A program made the translations under genes and the position numbers. The notes beneath the pieces are model-generated. The model worked only from the letters and a program-made list of their open reading frames with translations, was not told where the DNA came from and did no database searches. From Rikenellaceae bacterium (GTDB lineage Bacteria > Bacteroidota > Bacteroidia > Bacteroidales > Rikenellaceae), in assembly GCA_902362705.1 (NCBI GenBank), contig CABIXK010000007.1, positions 21,607-85,606 on the forward strand: a DNA stretch of 64,000 nucleotides, given 5' to 3'. Shown piece after piece: positions 8,697 through 17,015 of this stretch; the first letter of the stretch is position 1, and the number at the start of each line of letters is the position of its first letter.

Positions 8697-10064
8697 CTAA
8701 TCGTACTTGGGACGCACGAACCAGTACTCGAGGTTCTCGCTGCCGGCGAACAGGGAGAAGCCCACCGAGAACTTGAAATACTGCTGGCGCACCAGCCCGA
8801 TGCGCTCGGCGACGTTGTAGCCGCGGCGGCCGTATTCGAAGCCGATGTCGATGGCCGAGACGGCCCACAGCTTGACGGGCACGCCCACGCCCAGCGTGAC
8901 GGCGTACTGCGCGAGCCGGTGGTCGCCGAAGGTCTGGTGGTAGTCGCCGTAGCGCACGCCCGCGCGGTAGGAGAGGCGACGGAAGAAGTGGCGCACGTCG
9001 GAGCGGTTGGGGACGAATTCGACGCCCGCCTTGACGGTGTGCGTGTCGGTGTAGGCCACGCGGAAGGGCTCTGCATCGGGGCGCGAGACGCCCGTGAGCT
9101 CGGAGTGGTCGTTGCGGCCGCCCCAGTCCTGATATACGTAGTCGACGCCCACGGTCCACTTGGGGGTCTGGTAGAAGAAGCCGGCCTGCAACTGGCGCGG
9201 GAGGCGGAGCCGGAGGTGGGTCGTGTCGCCCTTGACCAGCGTCGAGAAGTTGTCGTTGCCGGTGATCGTGCGCGTGGCCTCGGGGCGCAGGTCGCCGCCG
9301 AAGTCGTAGGCGGCGCCGAAGGTGAGGATACGGCGCGTATTCTTGACGAGATTCCACTGGATGCCCACCTGCCCCTTGAACGAGGAGACGGAGTAGTTGT
9401 CGCGGCCGATCATCGAGAGATAGGTGCCGTCGCCGACCGTCGGCGTGGGGGTCATGGTGTAGTGGCGGTCGATGTCGCCCCAGTAGTACTGCACGGCCAC
9501 GCCCAGCGAGAAGTTCTTGAAGAGCTCCCAGCCCACGCCCAGCTTGACCTCCGTCACGTCGCCCTCGCCCTCGTAGACATAGCCCACGCGGCCCACGTTG
9601 CCCCACACGGGGTCGGAGGCGTCGAAAGCGTGCTCGCCCTTGATGCGGTAGCCCGTGGAGCTGTAGGGGGTGAGGCTGAAGCCCAGGCCCAGACGCTTGG
9701 CCAGGGGCAGCTGGAAAGCCACGTCGTGGAAGTTGAAAGTGTTGTAGGCCGTGGTGCGGTTGACCCCGTCCAGGCGCTGGGCGTTGTAGTAGTTCTGCCC
9801 TTCGAGACCGAAGTTGAAGAGAAAGGTCTTCTGCGGGGCCACGCTGTAGGCGGCCGGATTGAGCAGGTTGACCGTCCCGCCGCTGCGCATGGCCACGCCC
9901 ACGCCGCCCATCGAACGCATAGGGAGCGTTCCGGGGGTGTTGAGCTCGCCGATGCCGTAGAGGGTGTAGGGCGAGAAGGCGTTGATGCTGCTCGTCTGGG
10001 CCAGCGACGCCGCGGGGAGCAGCACGGCCGCCGCGAGGAGGAGTTCGATGAGGGTTTTCTTCAC
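8697..10064 (-). CDS. FadL/OmpP1-like outer-membrane beta-barrel protein
   Basis: A 455-residue protein with a signal peptide (cleavage after ASLAQ) followed by N-terminal sequence typical of FadL-type barrels (SSINAFSPYTLYGIGELNTPG, then a GGVGVAMRSGG ... NLLNPAAYS hatch-like part) and many alternating aromatic strands up to a C-terminal YWFVRPKYD. The family includes hydrophobic-compound channels and the PorV group; nothing here picks one. The start is GTG: it overlaps the coaX stop as GTGA, so the two are probably coupled. It follows coaX in many Bacteroidetes. Confidence 0.85.
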   Translation of the reverse strand: MKKTLIELLLAAAVLLPAASLAQTSSINAFSPYTLYGIGELNTPGTLPMRSMGGVGVAMRSGGTVNLLNPAAYSVAPQKTFLFNFGLEGQNYYNAQRLDGVNRTTAYNTFNFHDVAFQLPLAKRLGLGFSLTPYSSTGYRIKGEHAFDASDPVWGNVGRVGYVYEGEGDVTEVKLGVGWELFKNFSLGVAVQYYWGDIDRHYTMTPTPTVGDGTYLSMIGRDNYSVSSFKGQVGIQWNLVKNTRRILTFGAAYDFGGDLRPEATRTITGNDNFSTLVKGDTTHLRLRLPRQLQAGFFYQTPKWTVGVDYVYQDWGGRNDHSELTGVSRPDAEPFRVAYTDTHTVKAGVEFVPNRSDVRHFFRRLSYRAGVRYGDYHQTFGDHRLAQYAVTLGVGVPVKLWAVSAIDIGFEYGRRGYNVAERIGLVRQQYFKFSVGFSLFAGSENLEYWFVRPKYD

Positions 10065-10786
10065 GTTGAGTACGCTTCTAAAATTCGATCCAGCCCGACC
10101 AGGACCAGATTACAATCTGCAAATATCGTATTTTTAATTCTTTTCGCAAAGTATTTCGCGTCTCCGCCCGTAAAAATTACGCACACGTCGCCCCACTGCC
10201 CCCTCACGCGGTCGATGTAGCCCTCCGTTTCGAAGGCGAGCGAGTTCATCACGCCGTGGCGCACGGCCTCGTCGGTGGTGCGGCCCACGAGGCACTCCCC
10301 CTCGCAGGGCTCCGAGAGCGGCAGGCGCGCCGTGTAGTCGTGCAACGCCTTGAAGCGCAGCGACAGACCCGGCGAGATGCAGCCGCCGCGGAAAGTGGCG
10401 TCGGCGGTCACCAGATCGAACGTCACGGCCGTGCCGAAGTCGACCACCAGCACGTTGCGCCCCGGATAGAGCGCCGCGGCCCCCACGGCTGCGGCCAGAC
10501 GGTCGCGCCCGAGCGTCGCGGGGGTGAGATAGTCGTTCTTCAGCGGCACGGGGGTGGCGGGGGTGAACTCCACCACGCGGTCGAAGCGGCGGCGCAGCGC
10601 CCCGACCAGCCCGGGCAGCTCCCCGCGCGTCGACGAGACGATCGCCTGCCCGACCCGCCACGGCGCGGCGAAGGCGGCGAGCGCCTCCGCGTCGGGGTGT
10701 TCCGCACAGCACGAGGCCACCGCGGAGCCCCGCTCCATGACGGCCGCCTTGCAGCGCGTGTTGCCGATGTCTACGACCAGATTCAA
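10061..10786 (-). CDS. coaX: Type III pantothenate kinase
   Basis: A 241-residue CoaX. It phosphorylates pantothenate, the first step of coenzyme A synthesis, in the cytoplasm. Visible motifs are the N-terminal phosphate loop DIGNTRCK, GRDRLAAAVGA (about 97-107), the catalytic-region VVDFGTAVTFDLV (about 118-130) and GGCISPGL. The start is TTG and overlaps the mfd stop as TTGA; the next in-frame ATG would remove the DxGNT motif, so TTG is preferred. The downstream OMP gene begins with GTG inside the coaX stop. Confidence 0.95.
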   Translation of the reverse strand: MNLVVDIGNTRCKAAVMERGSAVASCCAEHPDAEALAAFAAPWRVGQAIVSSTRGELPGLVGALRRRFDRVVEFTPATPVPLKNDYLTPATLGRDRLAAAVGAAALYPGRNVLVVDFGTAVTFDLVTADATFRGGCISPGLSLRFKALHDYTARLPLSEPCEGECLVGRTTDEAVRHGVMNSLAFETEGYIDRVRGQWGDVCVIFTGGDAKYFAKRIKNTIFADCNLVLVGLDRILEAYST

Positions 10787-13700
10787 AGTTCGCGAAGGGT
10801 TTTGTAGGCCTGCTCGATGTCCGCAATTTTCCTAACGGTCATGGCCAGCCGATTATTGTGCTGCTTGAGCACGAATCGATCGGGATGCTGCGTGACGCGG
10901 CGCAGCAGCTCCATGAAGGTGTCGGTCTTGTAGAAGGGCGAGTTCTCCTCGCCCACGAAGTGGACGATCATCAGCCCGTTCTTGACCTTGACGCGCTCCA
11001 TGCCCAGGCGAATCGCCTCCCAGCGCAGGCGCACCACGTCGAGCAGCTCGCGCGCGGCCTTGGGCAGCGGGCCGAAGCGGTCCTCGAGGCGCGCGGCGAA
11101 AGCCGTGAGCGCCTCCTCGTCGCGCGTGGAGTCGAGCTCGCGGTAGAGCTTCAGGCGCTCGGCCTGCTGGCTGACGTAGGTGTCGGGAAGCCCCGCCTCG
11201 ACCTCGATGTCGATGTGGGCGTCGTCGACATAGCCCGCACGGCCGCCCACGGCCTCGGCCCCGGCCTCGAGCGACGGGCAGTCGAGCCCCTCGGCGCGCA
11301 GCTCGGCGATCGCCTCGGCAAGGATCTTCTGGTAGGTCTCGAAGCCGATGTCGGCGATGAAGCCGCTCTGCTCGGCCCCCAGCAGGTTGCCCGCGCCGCG
11401 GATGTCGAGGTCCTGCATGGCGATGTTGAAGCCCGAGCCCAGGTCCGAGAACTCCTCGATGGCGCGCAGGCGCCTCCGCGCGTCGGACGAGAGCAGCTCG
11501 TCGGGCGGCGAGAGCAGGTAGCAGTAGGCCTTGCGGTCGGAGCGCCCCACGCGGCCGCGCAGCTGGTGCAGGTCGCTCAGGCCGAAGCAGTGGGCGTTGT
11601 TGACGATGATCGTGTTGGCGTTGGGGATGTCGATGCCGCTCTCGACGATGGTGGTCGAGACCAGCACGTCGAACTCGCCGTAGATGAAGTCCATGACCAG
11701 CCGCTCGAGCTCCTCGGCGGGCATCTTGCCGTGGCCCGCGGCCACGCGGGCCCGGGGGCAGAGGCGCGCGATCATCCCCTGCAGCGCCGGCAGCTCCTCG
11801 ACGCGGTTGTGGACGAAGTAGACCTGGCCGCCGCGCGCGAGCTCGGCCTCGACGGCGTCGCGCACGACCTCCTCCGAGAAGGCGTGCGTCTCGGTGAGGA
11901 TGGGCTGACGGTTGGGCGGCGGCGTGGAGATGATCGACAGGTCGCGCGAGCCCATGAGCGAGAACTGGAGCGTGCGCGGGATGGGGGTGGCCGTGAGCGT
12001 GAGCGTGTCGACCGAGACGCTCATCTGCGTGAGCTTCTCCTTGGCCGCGACGCCGAACTTCTGCTCCTCGTCGATAATCAAAAGCCCCAGGTCGCGGAAC
12101 ACGACCTGCTTGCCCAGAATCTTGTGGGTGCCGATCAGGATGTCGATGCGTCCGGCGGCCAGCTCGTCGCAGATGCGGTGGGTCTCCTTCGCGCTCTTGG
12201 TGCGGTTGAGGTACTCGATGCGTACGGGGAAGTCGCGCAGGCGCTCCGAGAAGGAGCGGTAGTGCTGCAGGGCGAGGATGGTCGTGGGGACCAGCACCGC
12301 CACCTGCTTGCCGTCGGTCGCCGCCTTGAACGCCGCGCGGATGGCCACCTCGGTCTTGCCGAAGCCCACGTCGCCGCAGACGAGGCGGTCCATGGGCTGG
12401 TCCGACTCCATGTCCTTCTTGATGGCGGCCACGGCGGCCTGCTGGTCGGGGGTGTCCTCCCAGCGGAACGACGCTTCGAACTCGTGCTGCAGGTAGCTGT
12501 CGGCCGAGAAGGCGAAGCCCTTCGACGCCTTGCGGCGGGCGTAGAGGGCGACCAGCTCGCGCGAGATGTCCTTGACGGCCTTCTTGGCCGCCGTCTTGAG
12601 CTTCTGCCAGGCGCCGCTGCCCAGCTTGTAGACCTTGGGCGGGGCGCCGTCGCCCGACTTGTAGCGGGCGATGCGGTGCAGCGAGTGTACGTTGACGAAG
12701 AGCACGTCGCCGTCCTTATATACCAGCTTGATCGCCTCGTGGGTACGCCCCCCCTCCGAGATGCGGACCAGCCCGTCGAAGCGCCCCACGCCGTGGTCGA
12801 TGTGGGTCACGTAGTCGCCCGGGCGCAGCTGGTTCAGCTCGGCGACGGTCATCTGCTCGTCGCGCCGGATCTCGCCGTTGAGGCGGTAGCGCTGGTAGCG
12901 GTCGAAGATCTGGTGGTCGGTGTAGAGGCAGAGCTTGCGGTCGTCGTCGACGAAGCCCTCGTGCAGCGTGAGCGGCAGCGTGCGCACCGCGGCCTGACCG
13001 CGGCCGATCTGGTGGAAGATGTTCTCCAGACGCTCGGTCTGCACCTTGTTGCGCGAGAGGATGAAGGTCTCGTAGCCGCGCAGGCGGTTGCGGATCATGT
13101 CGTCGGCCAGCAGCTCGAAGTTCTTGTTGAAGCTGGGCTGGGGCGCCGTGGCGAAGCGCACCGTGGCGACCGAGGGGCGCTCCGTGAGGTTGTCGCGCAG
13201 GAGGAAGAGGCGGCAGTCGGCCAGGTCGGCCACCAGGCCGTTGCGCGAGGTCATGAGCGCATCGATCGAGGCCGGGTCGTCGAGATCGGCGATCGTGCGG
13301 CGGCGCAGGTCGTTGACGCGGCGCAGCACATGGTCGGCGTCGAAAAACCACCAGGCGGCCTCCGCGCCGGCGAAGCGGGCCAGCGAGACGCGCGACGAGG
13401 CCGCGCCGCCGCGGTTGAGGTCGGGGATGATCTCCACGCGCGCGGGGCGGTCGGTGGAGAGCTGGCTGGAGATCTCGAAGCGGCGGATCGAGTCGACCTC
13501 GTCGCCGAACAGATCGATGCGGAAGGGTTTGCTCTCGGAGTAGGAGAAGACGTCGACGATGCCGCCGCGCAGCGCATACTGGCCGGGCTCGTAGACGAAG
13601 TCGACGCGCTCGAAGCCGGCGTCGGCGAGCGCTCCGACGAGCACCTCCACCGAGATGCGGTCGCCGACCGAGACCGCGAGCGTGTCGCGGCCCAGCGCCT

Positions 13701-14235
13701 CGGCGTCGGCGACCCGCTCGGCCAGCGCCTCGGGATAGGTGCAGACGACCAGATAGTCGGGAGCGGGGGCGGAGCTGGCGGCCGCGGGTTCGCCCTTGCT
13801 CCCGGAGGGGGGCTGTGCGGCGGGGCTGTCCGGGGCGGGGCGGGCGGCTCCGGCGTTGCGGGCGGCTCCGGCACTCCGGGCGGCGAAGCTGCGGAGGGCG
13901 TTCATCGCGGCCGTGCGCCGCACCACCCCCTGCGCATCCTCGGCCCCGTAGGCGGGCGAGCGCTTGTAGGCCGACGGGAAGAAGAGCACGCGCTCCTCGT
14001 CCAGCAGGTCGTAGAAGTCGTTGACCAGGTAGGCCGCGGCGTCGCGGTCCTCGGCCACGAACAGGTGGACGCCTCCCGTGCGGGCGATGGCGGCGGCGGC
14101 GTAGAACGACAGCGCGCCGCCGACCAGATCCTGGAGCCGGACGGCCGAAAGGCGCTCGCGGTAGGCGCTGCACAGCGCCTCGAGGGGCTGCGATCCGGCG
14201 ACCAGCTGCGCCAGTTGTTCTCGGACGGTGGACAT
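10783..14235 (-). CDS. mfd: Transcription-repair coupling factor
   Basis: An 1150-residue Mfd. It removes RNA polymerase stalled at lesions and recruits UvrA. Order: UvrB-homology region (1-400), the RNA-polymerase interaction domain (about 460-540, GDYVTHIDHGVGRF), the RecG-like motor with Walker A GDVGFGKTE (about 622-630), DEEQ (about 720), TATPIPRTLQ and QLRGRVGRSDRKAYCYLL, then the C-terminal TRCF domain. An Ala/Pro/Gly-rich insert at about residues 117-160 is unusual for the family. It heads the minus-strand run and overlaps coaX by four bases. Confidence 0.97.
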   Translation of the reverse strand: MSTVREQLAQLVAGSQPLEALCSAYRERLSAVRLQDLVGGALSFYAAAAIARTGGVHLFVAEDRDAAAYLVNDFYDLLDEERVLFFPSAYKRSPAYGAEDAQGVVRRTAAMNALRSFAARSAGAARNAGAARPAPDSPAAQPPSGSKGEPAAASSAPAPDYLVVCTYPEALAERVADAEALGRDTLAVSVGDRISVEVLVGALADAGFERVDFVYEPGQYALRGGIVDVFSYSESKPFRIDLFGDEVDSIRRFEISSQLSTDRPARVEIIPDLNRGGAASSRVSLARFAGAEAAWWFFDADHVLRRVNDLRRRTIADLDDPASIDALMTSRNGLVADLADCRLFLLRDNLTERPSVATVRFATAPQPSFNKNFELLADDMIRNRLRGYETFILSRNKVQTERLENIFHQIGRGQAAVRTLPLTLHEGFVDDDRKLCLYTDHQIFDRYQRYRLNGEIRRDEQMTVAELNQLRPGDYVTHIDHGVGRFDGLVRISEGGRTHEAIKLVYKDGDVLFVNVHSLHRIARYKSGDGAPPKVYKLGSGAWQKLKTAAKKAVKDISRELVALYARRKASKGFAFSADSYLQHEFEASFRWEDTPDQQAAVAAIKKDMESDQPMDRLVCGDVGFGKTEVAIRAAFKAATDGKQVAVLVPTTILALQHYRSFSERLRDFPVRIEYLNRTKSAKETHRICDELAAGRIDILIGTHKILGKQVVFRDLGLLIIDEEQKFGVAAKEKLTQMSVSVDTLTLTATPIPRTLQFSLMGSRDLSIISTPPPNRQPILTETHAFSEEVVRDAVEAELARGGQVYFVHNRVEELPALQGMIARLCPRARVAAGHGKMPAEELERLVMDFIYGEFDVLVSTTIVESGIDIPNANTIIVNNAHCFGLSDLHQLRGRVGRSDRKAYCYLLSPPDELLSSDARRRLRAIEEFSDLGSGFNIAMQDLDIRGAGNLLGAEQSGFIADIGFETYQKILAEAIAELRAEGLDCPSLEAGAEAVGGRAGYVDDAHIDIEVEAGLPDTYVSQQAERLKLYRELDSTRDEEALTAFAARLEDRFGPLPKAARELLDVVRLRWEAIRLGMERVKVKNGLMIVHFVGEENSPFYKTDTFMELLRRVTQHPDRFVLKQHNNRLAMTVRKIADIEQAYKTLREL

Positions 14236-14321
14236 GTTTCGACGGTAGGTCGGAAGGGTTAAACGGTTCGTATCATAGGTTCACGGCGCCGGGCGAAAAT
14301 CCGCAAAAGCGACTGATAAAC

Positions 14322-14338
14322 CCCGGCTCTTAGCCGGG
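14322..14338 (-). terminator. Hairpin downstream of the RNase E/G gene
   Basis: CCCGGC and GCCGGG arms around tctta. It lies between the rng stop and mfd, just past a GC-rich repeat module. On the minus strand it is followed by a T-poor stretch, so termination strength is uncertain. Confidence 0.4.
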
Positions 14339-14356
14339 CGGGTGCAGCCTCCGGTG

Positions 14357-14416
14357 CGACCGCCCCTGCCGGCAAAGGGAGCTTTTCTGCCGAATGACGG
14401 CCAAAGGCCGGCGGGC
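14357..14416. repeat. GC-rich repeat module (CGACCGCCCC..GCCGGCAAAGGGA type)
   Basis: The segments CGACCGCCCC-n-GCCGGCAAAGGGA and CGGCCAAAGGCCGGCGGGC match the module near 49497-49558 and, more loosely, 54849-54882. It sits immediately 3' of the rng stop, in line with the other copies at gene ends. Confidence 0.6.
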
Positions 14417-14424
14417 AGCCCCGG

Positions 14425-15978
14425 TCAGCTCTTCTTTATCAGGTCGTTGTCCTTGCGGTCGTGGTAGTGGACCTCGATGATGCCGACGCTCTGGTCCTCG
14501 GCGATCTGCAGGCGCACCTTGTATTTCCACTCCCAGCGGCGGCGCAGCGAGATGAATCCCCGGCGCAGGAATGCGGCGACGTAGGGGCTCACGACCAGCT
14601 TGATGAACTTGTGGCCGCGGTCCTGCGTGAGCAGCGAGATCTGGTTCTCGATCTTCTTGTCGAGCAGCACCGTGGGCTCGATCTTGCCCGAGCCGTGGCA
14701 CGTGGGACAGACGTCCGACACGCTCTCCACGGCCACGGGGCGCACCCGCTGGCGCGTGATCTGCATCAGGCCGAACTTGGTGAGCGGAAGGACCGTGTGC
14801 TTGGCCTTGTCGGTGGACATCAGGCGCACCATCTCGTCGTAGAGCGCCTGCTTGTTCTGCGCCTTGTGCAGGTCGATGAAGTCGATGATGACGATGCCCC
14901 CCAGGTCGCGCAGGCGCAGCTGGCGCGCGATCTCGGCCGCGGCGGCGAGGTTGACGTCGAGGGCCGTCTGCTCCTGGTTGTCCTCGGCCTTGGTGCGGTT
15001 GCCCGAGTTGACGTCGATGACGTTCATCGCCTCCGTGCGCTCGATGATGAGGTATGCGCCCCGGCGCAGCGACACGTACTTGGCGAACAGCGACTTGATC
15101 TGCTTCGAGATGTCGAAGTTGTCGAAGATGGGCACCGTGCCCCTGTAGAGCTTGACGATCTTCTCGCGGCCGGGCTCGATCTGCTTGATGTAGGTGCGGA
15201 TCTCGTTGTACATCGCCTCGTCGTCGACGACGATCTGCGAGAAGGAGTCGCTGAGCGTGTCGCGGATGATGGTGTTGGCGCGGCTCATCTCGCTCATGAT
15301 CTGCGCGGGGGCCGTGTGCTTGCGGACGGCCGCCATGGTCTTGCGCCAGCGGTCGATCTGGGTCTGGATGTCGTTCTCGATATCCTCGTCCTTGGCCTCC
15401 ATGGCCGCCGTGCGGATGATGACGCCGAAATTCTTGGGCAGCACGGCCGCGGCGATGCGCTTCAGGCGCTTCTTCTCGTCGGCCGAGCGGATCTTCTGCG
15501 AAAGGAAGACCTTGGAGGTGAAGGGCACCAGCACCACGTTGCGGCCCGCCAGCGAGATGTCGGCCGTCAGGCGCGGCCCCTTGGTGGAGATCGCCTCCTT
15601 GGCGATCTGGACCATGACGGTCTGGCCCACCTGGAGGAAGTCGCCGATCTTGCCGTTCTTGTCGATGGGGGCCTCGAGCTTCATGCCCTCGACGCGCAGG
15701 CCCCGCTTGCCGGGCTGCTGCGAGGCCATGACCTTCTGCAGCGAAGGGAACTGGGGTCCCAGGTCGAGGTAGTGGATGAAGGCGTCCTTCTCGTGGCCGA
15801 TGTTGACGAAGGCGGCGTTCAGACCGGGCATGATCTTGCGCACCTTCCCCAGGTAGATGTCCCCCACGGCGAATCCCGAGCGGCTCTGCTCCTTGTTGAG
15901 CTCGACGAGCACCTTGTCCTCGCACAGGGCGATGGAGATCTCGGTGGGGTTGACGTTTACGATTAACTCTTTGTTCAT
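14425..15978 (-). CDS. rng: Ribonuclease E/G family endoribonuclease
   Basis: About 517 residues in the RNase G/CafA size class, without the RNase E scaffold tail. An S1-like RNA-binding part occupies the N-terminus (about 38-120: VGDIYLGKVRKIMPGLNAAFVNIG). The catalytic Asp pair is visible in NVIDVNSGNRT (about 322) and IVIIDFIDL (about 366). A CPTCHGSGKI Zn-link follows. The enzyme processes rRNA and decays mRNA. The start is set at MNKELIVNV; two more in-frame ATGs lie 6 and 15 bases upstream and cannot be excluded. Confidence 0.93.
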   Translation of the reverse strand: MNKELIVNVNPTEISIALCEDKVLVELNKEQSRSGFAVGDIYLGKVRKIMPGLNAAFVNIGHEKDAFIHYLDLGPQFPSLQKVMASQQPGKRGLRVEGMKLEAPIDKNGKIGDFLQVGQTVMVQIAKEAISTKGPRLTADISLAGRNVVLVPFTSKVFLSQKIRSADEKKRLKRIAAAVLPKNFGVIIRTAAMEAKDEDIENDIQTQIDRWRKTMAAVRKHTAPAQIMSEMSRANTIIRDTLSDSFSQIVVDDEAMYNEIRTYIKQIEPGREKIVKLYRGTVPIFDNFDISKQIKSLFAKYVSLRRGAYLIIERTEAMNVIDVNSGNRTKAEDNQEQTALDVNLAAAAEIARQLRLRDLGGIVIIDFIDLHKAQNKQALYDEMVRLMSTDKAKHTVLPLTKFGLMQITRQRVRPVAVESVSDVCPTCHGSGKIEPTVLLDKKIENQISLLTQDRGHKFIKLVVSPYVAAFLRRGFISLRRRWEWKYKVRLQIAEDQSVGIIEVHYHDRKDNDLIKKS

Positions 15979-16189
15979 TATCATGCGACGCACGCCGGGC
16001 GGCCCGGGTGCGGTTGGAATTGAGGTTATACGGGCCGTCGGACTGAGTGTGGAGCGACGGCGGCTCCAATGGCTGTGCCGGGGCTTCGGAGCGGCGTCCG
16101 AAGGGCGGCCGGGGCGGTCGGCGAAGGGCGGCGGGAGGGCGGATCGGGGGCCGCGGAGGCCCGCCGGGCGACCGTAGGATTTTAAATAG

Positions 16190-16226
16190 GTAAAGCTAAA
16201 AGAGCCCGAAGCTCCTTTAGCTTTAC
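16190..16226 (-). terminator. Terminator after the COX24-like gene
   Basis: A long near-perfect stem (GTAAAGCTAAAAGAGC with GCTCCTTTAGCTTTAC, loop ccgaa). It lies 25 bp past the small gene ending at 16251. On the minus strand it is followed by ATTTAAAATCC, a weak U tract. Confidence 0.75.
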
Positions 16227-16250
16227 AATCATTGCACGAGGTGCACTACC

Positions 16251-16340
16251 CTACTTTTTCTTGTGGCGGTTCTTGCGAAGACGCTTTTTACGCTTGTGGG
16301 TAGCCATCTTGTGACGCTTATGCTTCTTTCCGTTGGGCAT
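16251..16340 (-). CDS. Lys/Arg-rich 29-residue protein, AURKAIP1/COX24 (mS38-like) type
   Basis: A 29-residue frame beginning MPNGKKHKRHKMATHKRKK and ending in three lysines before TAG. More than half of the residues are Lys, Arg or His. Bacteroidetes genomes carry a tiny protein of this kind annotated as AURKAIP1/COX24 domain-containing, similar to the mitochondrial ribosomal protein mS38; a ribosome-associated role is therefore likely (family knowledge, not shown here). It lies 43 bp downstream of HU on the same strand, is probably co-transcribed with it, and is followed by a strong hairpin. It is short enough to be missed by gene finders. Confidence 0.85.
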   Translation of the reverse strand: MPNGKKHKRHKMATHKRKKRLRKNRHKKK

Positions 16341-16383
16341 GGTCGTAAGATTTTAAGGGTTCTTTATTCTGTTGTCTGGGAAA

Positions 16384-16656
16384 TTATTTCACCTTGGCCG
16401 CGAAGCTCTTGGCGGGCTTGAACGCGGGGATGTTGTGCTCGGGGATGGTGATGGTGGTATTCTTCGAGATGTTGCGGGCAACCTTCTGGGCGCGCTTCTT
16501 CACGACGAAGCTGCCGAAACCACGCAGGTAAACGTTGTTGTTGTGGGTCAGCGACGTCTTGATGCTCTCCATGAAAGCCTCGACGATAGCCTGCACCTGC
16601 ACCTTTTCGACTCCGGTGCTCTTAGCGATTTCGCTTACGATATCAGCCTTGGTCAT
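16384..16656 (-). CDS. hup: HU-family DNA-binding protein
   Basis: A 90-residue HU/IHF-type protein. It starts with the usual MTKADIVSEIAKSTG and has the signature RGFGSFVVKKRAQKVARN (about 44-62) and the DNA-intercalating arm with the Pro in TTITIPEHNIPAFKP. It bends and compacts DNA as a dimer. It is transcribed from its own promoter (TATATTTG at 16703-16710), and the COX24-like peptide follows. Confidence 0.96.
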   Translation of the reverse strand: MTKADIVSEIAKSTGVEKVQVQAIVEAFMESIKTSLTHNNNVYLRGFGSFVVKKRAQKVARNISKNTTITIPEHNIPAFKPAKSFAAKVK

Positions 16657-16702
16657 AGTTTATATTGTATTAAAAATTAAGTTCATGCGAACAATCGGGA
16701 TG

Positions 16703-16733
16703 CAAATATACAGTTAATTCGCATATCCGCCAA
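16703..16733 (-). promoter_or_regulatory. Promoter of the HU gene
   Basis: On the minus strand TTG (16731-16733), a 20-bp spacer and a perfect TATATTTG (-7 type, 16703-16710). It leaves an AT-rich leader of about 45 nt before the ATG at 16656. Confidence 0.75.
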
Positions 16734-16961
16734 CAAACCGCACTTTTTTTTCACGTTTTTTCGGCGGTCCCCGATCCCGCACGCTGACAGTCGAATAACA
16801 AATATCGGGCAAAACGCTCCGCGCGGCGCAAAAAAGTGAAAGACAGACCCGCCGGCGGTCCGCGCCCCCGCCCCGCGACGCCGCCCGAGGGGCCCTGCGC
16901 GGCGCTCCGAAGAGCCGCCGCACGGCACGCCGCGGCCCTTCGCCGTAATAATCGGCGGCTT

Positions 16962-16992
16962 TTTGCGTTTAACGAAAAAACGGCTAATTTTG
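16962..16992 (+). promoter_or_regulatory. Promoter of porX
   Basis: TTTG (16962-16965), a 19-bp spacer and TAATTTTG (16985-16992), 24 bp before the porX ATG. The 16735-16960 stretch between this and the HU promoter is partly T-rich and partly very GC-rich; I see no gene in it. Confidence 0.8.
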
Positions 16993-17015
16993 TAAACCAA
17001 TTACGACGAACGCTT

